Below, piece by piece: positions 34,891 through 45,533 of a stretch of DNA of 64,000 bases. How positions within the stretch are numbered: the stretch's first letter is position 1; every line of letters begins with the position of its first letter. The notes beneath the pieces are model-generated. The model searched no databases. It had not been told where the DNA came from and was given only the letters and a program-made list of their open reading frames with translations. The DNA comes from Takakia lepidozioides. Taxonomy: Eukaryota > Streptophyta > Takakiopsida > Takakiales > Takakiaceae. The translations under genes and the position numbers were made by a program. Location of the stretch: the NCBI GenBank assembly GCA_030704615.1, contig CM060731.1, forward strand, positions 6,758,001-6,822,000, written 5' to 3'.

Positions 34891-35202
34891 ATCCTCACAC
34901 CCAAAACCCTAACCACAGACTTAAGGTTGAACGAAGAACACTAGTGTACTTGGTAGATTTGTCAAGAGCAATAGAAGTTAGAACAGAATGCGATGGCCCA
35001 ACACTACGGCATCAATCCAAGTGGATCAATGCACCATGTAGTATTGTGCTTTTTGACAATTTGCTGCAGTGGCTCTGGTGGAAGCCACAACAGCAAAAAG
35101 TCCGCACCCTCCTCTTGGGCTTACACTCTTGCTCAAGGAATAAAGAACATTCACTCGCCACAAAAGTGTTTGCCACAAAAGAAGTGAGGGGCATTGGGAC
35201 CA

Positions 35203-35211
35203 CTTTATATA
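35203..35211 (-). promoter_or_regulatory. TATA box of hAT transposase gene
   Basis: Minus-strand TATATAAAG in GTGATATATAAAGTGG. It lies about 30 bp from the first unit of palindromic array 3 and about 310 bp upstream of the BED-finger coding region. Between 34900 and 35200 there is only leader-like sequence. Confidence 0.6.
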
Positions 35212-35240
35212 TCACACGCTCGACGAATCAGATCCAATGT

Positions 35241-35955
35241 TGCGACCGCTCCAGGTCGCACGAGAAGTCGCATGTTATTTTTTTTTTAAAAACTGCTGCG
35301 ACCACCCTCATGCTGGTGGTCGCACCTATTAAAAAAAAAAATGCTGCGACCACCCCCATGCTCGTGGTCACAGAGATTATTTAAAAAAAATAAAAAAATA
35401 AAAATTGCTGCGACCACCTTCCTGCTCGTGGTCGCACCTATTAAAAAATAAATAAAATTCTGCGACCACCCCCTGCTGGTGGTCGCCACCAATAAACAAA
35501 ATTTCTGCGACCACCCCCATGCTGGTGGTCGCACATATTAAAAAAAAAAAAAATGCTGCGACCACCCCATGCTCGTGGTCACAGAGAATATTTTTTAAAA
35601 ACAAAAAAAAAAAAATTCTGCGACCACCCCCCTGCTGGTGGTCGCACATATTAAAAAAACAGAAAAATGCTGCGACCACCCCATGCTGGTGGTCGCAGAT
35701 ATTAAAAAATAGAAAAATGTTGCGACCACCCCCCTGATGGTGGTTGCACCTATTACAAATACAATAAAAATTGTGCGACCACCAGTAGCGGTGGTCGCAA
35801 CTGTTTAAGAAAAGAAAAAAATGTGACCACCCCTGCTGGTGGTCGCATCTATTTTTAAAAAACAAAAAATGCTGCGACAACCCCTTTGCTGGTGGTCGCA
35901 ACTATTAAAAAAATAGATAAATTATGCGACCACCACTATTTGGAGGTCGCACCAA
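35241..35955. repeat. Palindromic array 3 (right subterminal, upstream of transposase)
   Basis: Fourteen units at 47-64 bp spacing (starting near 35241, 35297, 35344, 35408, 35460, 35507, 35557, 35620, 35670, 35720, 35776, 35823, 35874, 35924). Each is TGCGACCACCCC...GCTGGTGGTCGCA with A-rich linkers. The whole is in inverted orientation to array 1. The promoter-proximal unit is again the variant GCGACCGC with a wider loop. No coding sequence. Confidence 0.9.
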
Positions 35956-36150
35956 TTTAACAATAATGATTTAAAAATGACCTCAACTATTGGCGGACGG
36001 AGTAATTTATAAAACAATTCATTTACTTGTCAAGGTGTCGCTTGGAATACAACGTGTCCACCTACGTGGCATATTTTTCACCTAACTCATGTTTTACTGA
36101 TTTTCCGGCAAAACTGACGTGACGTGATGTCACTGACGTGTGCAACCCTG

Positions 36151-36158
36151 ATTAACGC
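36151..36158. repeat. Right target duplication of giant hAT (ATTAACGC)
   Basis: Identical to 20400-20407 and followed by the resumed family B integrase sequence. Confidence 0.9.
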
Positions 36159-36312
36159 CTATGACTATTCAAAATTATTCTTCAAGTTAATCCGGTCAGT
36201 TTTGGCCTTGAACTTCCACACAATATGTGCATCCATCCAGTCTTGTATGTCTCCTTATTAGAGTTATATCATCACTCAAGTATCTCCGGGAGAGCTTTTA
36301 CACCATCCCCAC

Positions 36313-37034
36313 TGTCAAGGACGAGAACATGACTGAACACAAACCAGAGGTCAAGACTAGAGGTGTAAGAATAGACAAGAAGTCAAGGTCGGCATGATGG
36401 GTAAACATGAATCAAAGATGAACTTTATAATACGGACAAGAGTACAAGATACTAGAACTGGACTTGAGTACTGGACTTGAGTACTGGAATACTGGAAACT
36501 GGACTGGAGAACTTGGGACCATGCAGTGATTTGAGCATTCTGATTTTCGAATCTGCCTTCAAACATGATTTCGTTGCCCTCGGGGTCCGAAGCCTCAACC
36601 TCCAACAAGAGTATTAGACTTCAAATAGGCTCTACTTGTCGTCGCACGGGGTTCAGACGAGGAAGCATGCGTCGCATTGGTGGCCCGTCGTCCCGAGAAC
36701 TTCGTCGTTAAGGTTTAGAAAGTCGAAACGGCTGGTCTGGTAGTTGTGTAAGCGATAGCTCCAATGTATCCGATTCTTGTAACTCCATGTTGCTAATACA
36801 AGATGCAAGAGTGCTTGAAGTGTAGCCATATATACTGATGTGTGGTGCTTCCTCTCTTTAGCGTGTATCAAGTACACTTGAAGCTAACTTGACTGATATC
36901 ATCGTTGTGACGATTTATTGACGTGTGGCTCGAGGCTTAGCTGGATATCGTTGATGAAAGTCTTGAACTTTGTCAGGTGCATTGATAAGATTGGTTGACG
37001 GTTCCCACGTGCGTTCGCTAATGTCGTAGTCTTT
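36313..37034 (-). other. Truncated family B 3' LTR and 3' non-coding region
   Basis: The end of an LTR (36313 to about 36500, with GATGAACTTTATAA) is joined directly to the 3' non-coding region (36500-37030), which matches 14370-14990. The first part of this LTR and the polypurine tract are missing. A short CTGGACTTGAGTACTGGA direct repeat lies at about 36461-36495. Confidence 0.6.
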
Positions 37035-38246
37035 TCAATGTACGAAATACACAAAACATCCATACTTGATGCGACAGTCTAGGACTTCGTCGATTTTATA
37101 CTCGATTTCATGATTGACTTCAATTGGTGGAGGTGGTACAGAAACTCTCATATGGATACTTGAGTGATGATACAACTCTAATAATGAGACATAGAAGACT
37201 TGGTGGATGCGCATACTTCGTGGGAGTTCAAGCCGAAAACTGCCCGGATTAATTTGACAAATAATTTTGAATAGTCCCAGGCGTTGATAATCCAACTTCC
37301 TTGATGGTCGTGAGGTTTGTATGTTTCGTCGAAGGAGCCATACACAATCTCCGACCTTGAACTTGGGTTGAAGTTGTCGATGTTGATCTGCATACTCCTT
37401 GTATTGTTTTTGAGCTTCGGCTAGTTGGAATGTAAGCTCATTGTGAATCATAGCAAGATAAGTAGCAAGGTTTTCTGCATCAGGGCTTCCGACAATCTCC
37501 ATGTAGAGAGGGTTGGCTCGAGGGTGATGACCATAATTGGAGAAAAATGGAGTTTGCTTCGTTGATGAATGTGTAGTGTTGTTGTAGGCAAACTCAGCCA
37601 ATGCAAAAATGTCCGTCCAATTATCCTATTGATAATTTATCGTATATCGATATTATTCCAAAATCTGATTTATGCGTTCGGTTGGACCATCAATCTGCGG
37701 ATGATAGGTTGTCGAGATATTGATCTTGATATTCAATATTTGAAATAATCATCTCTAAAAAATTGATATGAATTGTGGTCCTCGATCAAATACGATGTCA
37801 TCCGGGAGCCCATGAATGTGGTAAATGTTGTTGAGAAAGAGTTTTGTCATTTCTTCACTTGTAACCATCTTGTTACATGAAATGAAATGTGTCATCTTCG
37901 TGAAACGATCTACGATAACAAAGATTGAATCATGGGTGTTCGAAAATGGAAGGTCTGTAATAAAGTCCATTGATAAGGACAACCATTGACACTTGGGAAT
38001 GGGTAATGGTTGAAGAAGGCCGTAAAGTCGATGTCGTGGTCCCTTCGCTCTAGCACACGTGCCGCAAGATTTTATAAATTCTTTCACCAATTTCCACATT
38101 TGCGGCCACCAATAGTCCTTGAATATCAATTCGATTGTCTTATTGAAGCCAAAATGTCCCGCAGTCGGAAAATCATGACGTGTTTGAAGAATCCGAAGTC
38201 GTGTAGTCTTCTGAGGTACATAGAGAAGTCCCTTGAAATAAAGCAA
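37035..38246 (-). pseudogene. Family B B3 integrase and chromodomain
   Basis: Minus strand. The integrase from 38246 to 37755 keeps the zinc-binding HHCC (RHDFPTAGHFGFN, CGTCARAKG), the first catalytic region SMDFITDLP and the second DIVFDRGPQF. The third catalytic region near 37690 is damaged. The C-terminal part (37601-37035) has AEFAYNNTTHSSTKQTPFF, KFKVGDCVWLLRRNI and a chromodomain start EIEYKIDEVLDCRIK. The frame stops (TGA) at 37035-37037, exactly where the chromodomain Trp of the HWKGY block is expected. Best-preserved copy of family B integrase in the window. Confidence 0.78.
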
Positions 38247-38537
38247 ATCATCTTTAAATTCGAAGTCGTTTGTAACATGAAGGTTGTCTCGAGGTCGATT
38301 TAGTTGACTTCGTAGTGTCTTAGCAAATCCACCTTTTGATCAATGCATCATCATCGCAGATGTATGATTTTTCATTTTCGATATATTTTCCACATTTGTG
38401 CCACCAATTAAATATCTGGATATCAATTCAATTGTTTTGTGAACCCACAAAAGTCCTACAGAGGGGGGGGGAGGGAGATCCTTGACGTGGTTTGTTGGGA
38501 ATTTCGGAAAAGTAGTAGTAGAGTAGAGTAGTGTAAA

Positions 38538-39272
38538 TGTCGCGGCCCTTTGCCTTGAGGGCGGGGGGGGGGGGGGGTGGTGGGAATCACAGGAGGGCTG
38601 CCCCTGTGGTGGGGGCGCGGCCTGGCCAGCGATAGGTTGGGGGGCTGAAGCACCCTGAGGTGTCCCAAGGCACTCAGGAGGCGGAGGCGCTCACTAGGTG
38701 GAGCCCTGCACACCGGGTTGCGGGGGGTGGCTCCAAAGGGGTGGTGGTAGCTAGCGGGTCTAGTGGGGGTGGCATAGGACTCACCATAGGGCGGAGACCT
38801 CGTGGGGGAGTCGTGGGAGTCTTGGGACTCATCACGGCCCAAGGGGTCGTGGTTGAGAGGGCCAGACCACCGCGACTCACCACCGGAGTCGAGGGTCTTC
38901 GTGGTGGTTCGCCATAAAATGACATGGCTGGTTGTGAAACCCGCGGACAGCTACAGAAGTATATATGGGAGTAGTAGTAACCCGAGACTGGTGCATGAAA
39001 GCCCGTTGGGTCACAAAAAAGAGTGAGTAAGCAAGCGAGCCCGGAAAGCGACCAAAGAGTAGGGAGCTGTTCCGGACTGCCATCTACCAAAGGGAATTCC
39101 ACTAGGCCCAATAGGTGGAGGGTCCTTTCGGGGAGCGAAGGGGGACCGTTATGTCCCGGTGAGCAGCCGAAGCTCCGAGTTGGCCCGGCGGCCAGGTTGG
39201 GAGTCAGGCGCGCGCATAAAAGTGAGTAAACTATGACTTGAAGGGGAGATTACCGAAGTGAGGTGCGCGACA
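38538..39272 (+). repeat. 5' LTR of A2
   Basis: TGTCGCGGCC...GTGCGCGACA, 735 bp, with a run of about 16 G at 38563-38578 and many single-base gaps against its partner LTR (for example in the ACTTAGTGGGGG and TCGTGGGGAGTC regions). Confidence 0.92.
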
Positions 39273-39274
39273 CT

Positions 39275-39287
39275 TGGTAACAGAGCC
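39275..39287 (+). promoter_or_regulatory. Primer-binding site of A2
   Basis: TGGTAACAGAGCC begins two bases after the LTR end. It matches, with one difference, the TGGTATCAGAGCC typical of plant elements primed by initiator methionine tRNA. Absent from A1 and A3. Confidence 0.85.
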
Positions 39288-39327
39288 TAGAGTTCAGTAC
39301 GCGATCGTCCTTGGGATTGGCCTCATC

Positions 39328-42300
39328 ATGGGGTCGTGCAAAGCCAAAGCGAAAGCGGAACGGCCCAAAAGATGATGACCCTGGTGAGCCCGATGGGGGC
39401 GACGTGTCACCGAGGCGGCCGTTTGCGGAAGCGATGCATGCTTCTGAAAATGAGGCCGCGCAGAGCGGGAGAAATCGAGGAGTCGGAGCCCGAGGAATCC
39501 TTGAGAGCTCCGAACAACCAACAAGATGCCCCCCATGCCGGCAGCCTTTTGGGAAGGGTTGCTGGCGCAGTTTGGCGGGACATTGAAAGACGTGTTGAAG
39601 GCGGCTAACGCCACTTCCCACTAAGGCGAAGTTTAAGGTGAAGCCTAAGGAACCCGGCACCTTGATGGCGTCCGAAATCGGAAGGCACTCAACACCTGGC
39701 TCTTGGAGAAGAGCAGTACTTTCGGGCGGCCAAGTTGAGTGACGAGGATCGGGTGGAAGTGGCTCCCACCTATTTGAGGGGCTATTGCTCAACAATGGTG
39801 GCAGAAACGCCTTCACGACCGAGGTCCAAGCCCGAGAAACCTTGAGCTGGAGTAGTGGTCAAGGAATTGATGAAGAGACAGTTTGTGCCCTCAACGCGTC
39901 CTGGCTCGCCCGGGACAAGATGAGGAATTTGAAGCAAACAGATGACATTCGGGGATATGTTCGGGCTTTCAATGTGCTGTTGCTCGAAGTCGCGGACATG
40001 GCAGAACCAGAAATGGTCTTCAACGTTTGTGGCGGGACTGGCCCCATGGGCCAGGCGGAAGTTGGAGGAGAAGCCACCCAAGACTTTGAACGAGGCTATT
40101 GAGAGGGCTGAATGTTTCTCAGATGTCCCTAGGGGTGAAAGACAAGGCCGTACGGAAGCTGAACCACAAGAAGATTGGCGGGAAGGTGACTCCTCCCGAC
40201 CGGAAAAGAAGTGGGATAGGCCACGCGGCGAAAATGGCACGTGGAAATCGAAGGGAGGCCTTCACACGTCAAGGCGGCACCCGTGCTTCAAAAGGAAAAG
40301 CGGGTGGACGGTTTGGCTTATGGCGGACAGAAGGCACCTTTGATGGAGTGTGTTTTCAATTGCAGGGAGCCCGGGCACATGGCCCAGAAGAAGGCACAAA
40401 ACCTCGACATTGAACATGACTCGGGCAACCACGGAGCTGTCGGAAGATACCATCAGTCACTTGGGGAGCGGTGGTGGTCGCCAGGACTTGCAAGGTAGGC
40501 AAAATTTTCTTGTGAGTTGTATCAGGGAACCTGGCGCCTTACGAAACGAAAAGGGAGTCAATTATTGTTCGTGGATGGGATAATATCCGGAACTAATGTG
40601 TCGTTGTTGGTGGACACAGAGACGTCGCACTCCTTCATGACACCGGCAACGGCACAAAAAGCTGGGACTCCCGACAAGTGACGTGGGGGCCTCTATTGAG
40701 GTGCGTTCTGCCAAAGGAGAACCACAGTTGGCGACAGGTTGGCGATTGATGTTCCTCTTCAAACTGGGGAGTTGGGAGGGACGTGAGAACTTCACCATCT
40801 GCGAGATCGATGGAGTGGATCTCATTTTGGGGATGACCTTTTTGAGCAAATCCGGAGCGGTCATAGATGGCCGCAAGAGGTAGTCACGCTGCCATGTGGG
40901 AATGGTGGCGAGGTTTTACGAGTGTCAGAAACGCCCAAATCCGTGGGAGGGCGAATAAACCTTCTGTCAGCAAGGGAGGGGCCGTGGAGGAGACCCACGA
41001 ATCCCAGTTTTTGCTTTACATAGAGAAGTGAAGGGAGAAGGCGATGGGGAGACCGAGCCCAGATTGGATCAAGGGGATTTTGGAGAAATACCAGGATGTG
41101 ATGCCGGAGGATTTACCAAGCGGCTTGCCACCGCGAAGAGGAGTTGACCACAAGATTGAGGTGATACCGGGAACGAAACCGCTTGCCAAGGCACCCCTAC
41201 CGTTAAGCCACAGGGAGTTGGTCGAGCTGAAGACTCAGCTCAAGGATCTAATGTCAAAGGGGTACATCCGGTCCGAGTAAGTCACCTTACGGAGCCCCGG
41301 TGCTATTCGCAGACAAGAAGGATGGGACGCTGCGGATGGTGTGTGTCGATTACAGGGCTCTGAATAAGGTGACTATCAAAAACCGGTACCCTTTGCCAAG
41401 GATCGACGACCTCTTCGATCGGTTGGCAGGAGCGAAGTATTTCAGCCGGATCGACTTGCGCTCCGGCTATCATCAAATTCGGGTGGCGGAAGGAGATGAG
41501 GAGAAGACCGCGTGCAGGACAAGGTATGGTTATATGAGTTCTTGGTGATGCTTTTGGGCTCACCAATGCACCAGCGACATTTAGCACGCTGATGAACAGC
41601 CTTTTCCAGGAGTGGTTGGATGACTTTGTGATCGTGTACATCGACGACATCTTGGTGTACTCGAAACAAAGGAGGAGCACCTGGAGCACCTCAAAAGGGT
41701 GTTCCAAAAATTGCGAGAAGGGAAGCTGTATGCCAAAGCTTCAAGTGCGAATTCGGGGTCACAAAAGTGGAGTTCCTGGGGCATGTGATTACACAGGATG
41801 GGATCAAAATGGATGACAGAAAGGTGAGGGCGATCTTGGACTAGGAGCCTCCGACTTCGGTCCCGGGAGTGCGATCCTTCCTAGGACTCGCCTCCTATTA
41901 CCGGAAGTATGTGAGAAATTTTGCCAAGATCGCGGGGCCGCTGTCGGACCTTCTGTGTAAATCTAAAGTCTGGGCATGGAACACCTTTGTGGCCAAGCTT
42001 TTGCTGAATTGAAGCAGCGGATGGCGGAAGCTCCAGTCTTGAAAATCCCGAGTTCGATGTCCATTTGAGATTCATACAGATGCGTCGGACTTCGCGATTG
42101 GGGGTGTACTTATGCAAGATGGACGTCCAGTGGCTTACGAAAGTAAGAAATTGAATGAAGTGGAGCGACGGTGGCCGACGCACGAAAAGAGATGAAGGCG
42201 GTGGTGCATTGCCTTGAGCTTTGGCGCCACTATGTTGGTTCCAACCAAGTGAAGGTGTTCACGGACAATGTCACAGTGAAGTATTTTGCCACGCAGCCCA

Positions 42301-43904
42301 AGTTGTCCCAAAAACAACTTAGGTGGCAAGATACTTTGGCGGTGTTCGACGTGGATATCCAGTACAAACGGGACGGGACAATGTGGTGGCCGATGCTTTA
42401 AGTAGAAAGCAGCAGCTCTTGTTGGTGTACAAGGGCGAGTCGGCACTCCAAAGGAAGATCCGGAAGGCTTGCCGGAAGGATGAGCTGGCGAAGTCCGTGA
42501 TGCAGGACTTGAGGATGGGGGTTAAATCGCAGTTCCACTTGCAAAATGGACTGCTCCGGTATAAGCAAAAAAAACGTCTCTACGTGCCAAAGGGAGGGAT
42601 CAGAGATAGCCTCTTGAGAGAATGTCATGATAGCCCGCTTGCGGGCACGCGGAGCCAAGCGCACTGCGGCACTCTGAAGAAGAAAGGGTATTTCTGGCCC
42701 AAACTGAGGGAGGAGGCAGAGGAGTATGTCAAGACATGCACACCACATGCCAACAAAACCGGAGCGAGTACAAAAAGCAAGCGGGGCTGTTACAAACCCT
42801 TGCCGATTCCAGAGGGGACTTGGGAAAGCGTCTCGATGGATTTCATGACTGCTATGCCGCTGTCAAAAGGATTCGATGCAATCATGGGGTGGTGGATAGG
42901 TTCAGTAAAATGGGCCATTTCATCCCCACCAAGGAGACGGCAACGGGCGCAGGAGGAGACAGGACGACTTTACTTCGCCCACGTCTTAAAGCATCATGGA
43001 GTCCCGAAGGATATTGTCTCGGATCGCGATCCAAAGTTTACGAGTAAATTTTGGAGGAGCACTTTGGAAGAAGATGGGGACGAGGCTGAAGATGAGCACC
43101 GCCTTCCGACCTACGACGGACGGCCAAACGGAAAGAGTGAATTCCGTAGTGAAGCAATTCTTGCGGAATTACGTGTCGGCAGACCAATCAGACTGGATGG
43201 AACACTTAGACGCGGCAGAGTTCTGTTATAATAACACAGAACACTCCGCAACGGAGTTTCCCCTTTCGTATTGGTCTATGGAAAAGCACCTCTGGTGCCG
43301 ACAAGTTGGGCCGCCCAGGACGTTGAGGAACCGGAAGTAGCGGCGGTACTGGAAGAACGCGAGCGTTTGTTGAAGCTCGCAAAGTACAATATTGCCAAAG
43401 CTAGGAAACGGTATGAAAGGCAGGCGAATCGGAAGCGGAGGGAAGTGAAGTTTGAGGCAGGCACAGAGGTCTGGTTGAACATCAAGAATTTCCGACTACC
43501 TCCGGAAGTGAGTCCGAAGTTCGTACCTCCGTATGCGGGACCCTTTCGCATTCGGAAGGTTATGAATGAGGATGTGTATGAATTGGAGCTGCCAAAAACA
43601 GCAAGGTGCACCAGTATTCCATGTCTCCCTTTTGAAGCCTTACTTCAAAGATGAAGCGCGTCCGAATCGGCATCAAGTGTTGCGTCCGCCACCTATGCTG
43701 TTGGATCATGAAAATGAACCTGAGTACGAGGTGGAGGCAATACTTAAGTCGAGGAGGTTCAGGAATCGAGAAACGGAGTATCTCGTCAAATGGAAGGGCT
43801 ATCATCATGTGGAGGCATCTTGGGTGCGTGCCTCAGAAATGGGAAACGCATCCGAGGCGGTTGCAGCTTTCGAAGGGCGACCTCAAAAGCGGAAGAAGCG
43901 TTGA
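39328..43904 (+). pseudogene. A2 gag-pol, fragmented by many indels
   Basis: Same domain order as A1, from the ATG at 39328 to the TGA at 43902-43904. Recognisable motifs are the CCHC knuckle region (40355-40390, altered), protease region (40600, DTGAS-equivalent changed to DTETS), RT (41300-41660, VYIDDILVY), RNase H (42060-42290), integrase core (42830-43150) and chromodomain (43690-43850, YLVKWKGYHHVEASW). At least fifteen single-base insertions or deletions split the frame before 43620. The last 300 bp are clean. Either this copy decayed by indels only, or the sequence is unpolished in this stretch. Confidence 0.88.
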
Positions 43905-44806
43905 TGGGGACATCAACCTTGGAGCGTGGGGGAGGAAATGCATGCTTAGCCCGGCTTAGCTAGCTTAGGAATCCGATTGCAAAAACTTGTATTGTACAAA
44001 ACGTGCTATAAATGAAATGGATTCCAAATGTTGTGCGTCCTATTTTGTTTGGATGGTGATGCATGGTATGGTTGGCTAGTGTGTAGAATGCATGCTAGCT
44101 TATAAAGTGGGAGAGGTAAATTGGGTTAATCGTGTGTTTGCGTAGTGCCGAAATCGGGTGACCCCCATCCAAGGGGCAAGGAAACTTGCGCCTTCTTTGG
44201 GAGTTCACGTGCTAGTGCGCACCTGGCGCGTGGCCGTACTATAATTGCGCTACCGAGGGGGTTGCCTTGTAGTGCGGGCTAATGCGGAAGCTACGTGCTT
44301 CCGTTCACGTACTATAATCGTGTAGCCTCGGGACGAAGTCGTAGTGCGGCTTCGGCGTGTTCCCGTACCTGAGGCCAGCATTCCAAGGCGGACCCAATTG
44401 TAGTGATTGGGGCGCACGGTTGGTTCAAGGTTATCTTCCTAGTCAAAGAGGGTTCCAGGGAACCCTTGCTCAAGATGATGCCAAAAGCGGCATCATGAGC
44501 GGTCGCAAGCAATGTTGTTGTAGTAAGGCGATTTGATCCTCGGGGAGGATCGTTCCTTGGCCTTCAAGTAGGCCAAGAAGAGTGCACTGGGAGGAGCTTG
44601 AGAGGCTCCACCCTTGGCCGGGACTTGGAGGAAGCCGGCCGAACTAGCTAGTGGAGAGTAGAGTCAAGTGTGGGGTTTGGTTCTTTGCCATGGGACGCCA
44701 TGGTGCGGAAACAAACTCCTTGATGTGGGACGCCACAACTTGGATGTTCGTTTCTACAAAATGGACAAGTCGATGAGGACATCGACTCCCTGTTGGTAGG
44801 GGTGTG
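43905..44806 (+). other. Conserved non-coding 3' tail of A2
   Basis: Counterpart of 4773-5686, with the hairpin CGGAAGC/GCTTCCG at 44285-44303 and the doubled CGTACTATAAT motif. Very few differences from A1, unlike the coding part of this copy. Confidence 0.75.
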
Positions 44807-45528
44807 TGTCGCGGCCCTTTGCCTTGAGGGCAGGGGGTCGGGACACATGAGGGGCTGCCCCTGTGGTGGGGGCAGCGGCAACGATAGGTATGGGGGCTGA
44901 AGCACCCTTGAGTGCCCAAGGCACTCAGGGAGCGGAGGCGCTCACTAGGTGGAGCCCCGCACACCGGGTTGCGGTGTGGGGTGGCTCCACAAGGGGTGGT
45001 GGTAGCTTAGCGGGACTTAGTGGGGGTGGCATAGGACTCACCATGGGGGCGGAGACCCGTGGTGGGAGTCGTGGGGAGTCTTGGGACTCATCACGGCCCA
45101 ATGGGGCCGTGGTGAGAGGGCCAAGACTCACCGCGACTCACCACCGGGAGTCGAGGGTCTTCGTGGTGGTTCGCCATAAAATGGCATGGCTGGTTGTGAA
45201 ACCCCCGCGGACAGCTACAGAAGTATATATAGGGAGTAGTAACCCCGAGAACGGTGCAAGCCCGTTGTGTCCCAAAAACTAGTGAGTAAGCGAGCGAGCC
45301 GGAAAGCGACCAAAGAGTGGGGAGCTGTTCCGGACTGCCATCTACCAAAGGGAATTCCACTAGGCCCAAATAGTGGAGGGTCTTCGGGAGAGCGAAGGGG
45401 GACCGTTATGTCCCGGTGAGCAGCCGAAGCTCCGAGTTGGCCCGGCGGCCAGGTTGGGAGTCAGGCGCGCGCATCAAAGTGAGTAACTATGACTTGAAGG
45501 GGAGCTTACCGAAGTGAGGTGCGCAACA
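44807..45528 (+). repeat. 3' LTR of A2
   Basis: Starts TGTCGCGGCC, ends GTGCGCAACA (one change in the terminal GCGACA), 722 bp. TATA element TATATATAG at about 45224. Followed by the target duplication GTAAA. Confidence 0.93.
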
Positions 45529-45533
45529 GTAAA

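Larger units (their letters stand above)
20408..36150 (-). mobile_element. Giant 15.7 kb hAT transposon with cargo genes
   Basis: Bounded by a perfect 8-bp duplication and short imperfect inverted ends: CATAGTTGCAAA inward from 20408 and CAGGGTTGCACA inward from 36150 (9 of 12 bases equal). Both ends carry subterminal CACGTCACGTC-type motifs (20428-20493, 36107-36140). The interrupted family B integrase reading resumes at the right border, confirming the limits independently. Inside are a hAT transposase (minus), a RING-H2 gene (minus), a kinase-like gene (plus), three palindromic repeat arrays each beside a TATA box, and 4.5 kb of tandem repeats. Typical autonomous hAT elements are 2.5-5 kb, so this one is several times the usual size. 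All three genes carry stops or frameshifts, so the copy is probably dead; its transposition would have needed an active relative. Confidence 0.9.
16432..36312 (+). mobile_element. Family B copy B2, plus strand, split by CACTA and giant hAT
   Basis: The 5' LTR begins TGTCACGGACATAG at 16432. Coding remnants run to about 20308, are interrupted by the hAT element (20408-36150), and resume at 36151-36312 with the integrase C-terminal region (VFHVS-like tail, HHSSISGRAF-like stretch). The end of the LTR and the start of gag are deleted near 17600. The element stops abruptly at 36312, where an inverted family B LTR begins. Continuity across the hAT insertion proves that both sides were one locus before the insertion. 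Confidence 0.75.
38538..45528 (+). mobile_element. Ty3/gypsy chromovirus, family A copy A2 (complete)
   Basis: Complete insertion: 5' LTR 38538-39272, primer-binding site 39275-39287, gag-pol, 3' tail, 3' LTR 44807-45528, and identical 5-bp flanks GTAAA (38533-38537, 45529-45533). It sits inside the minus-strand family B copy B3. It differs from A1 and A3 mainly by single-base indels, which crowd the part from 38540 to about 43620 and are almost absent beyond it. Confidence 0.95.

Noticed and set aside
38456-38537. Part of family A upstream of A2
   Set aside because: The G-rich run and AGTAGAGTAGAG stretch look like the element's tail, but the GTAAA duplication sets the border at 38538, so this is target DNA.
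42323-43231. 302-codon plus-strand gene in A2
   Set aside because: It is pol read through indels, switching between true and false frames; not an independent gene.
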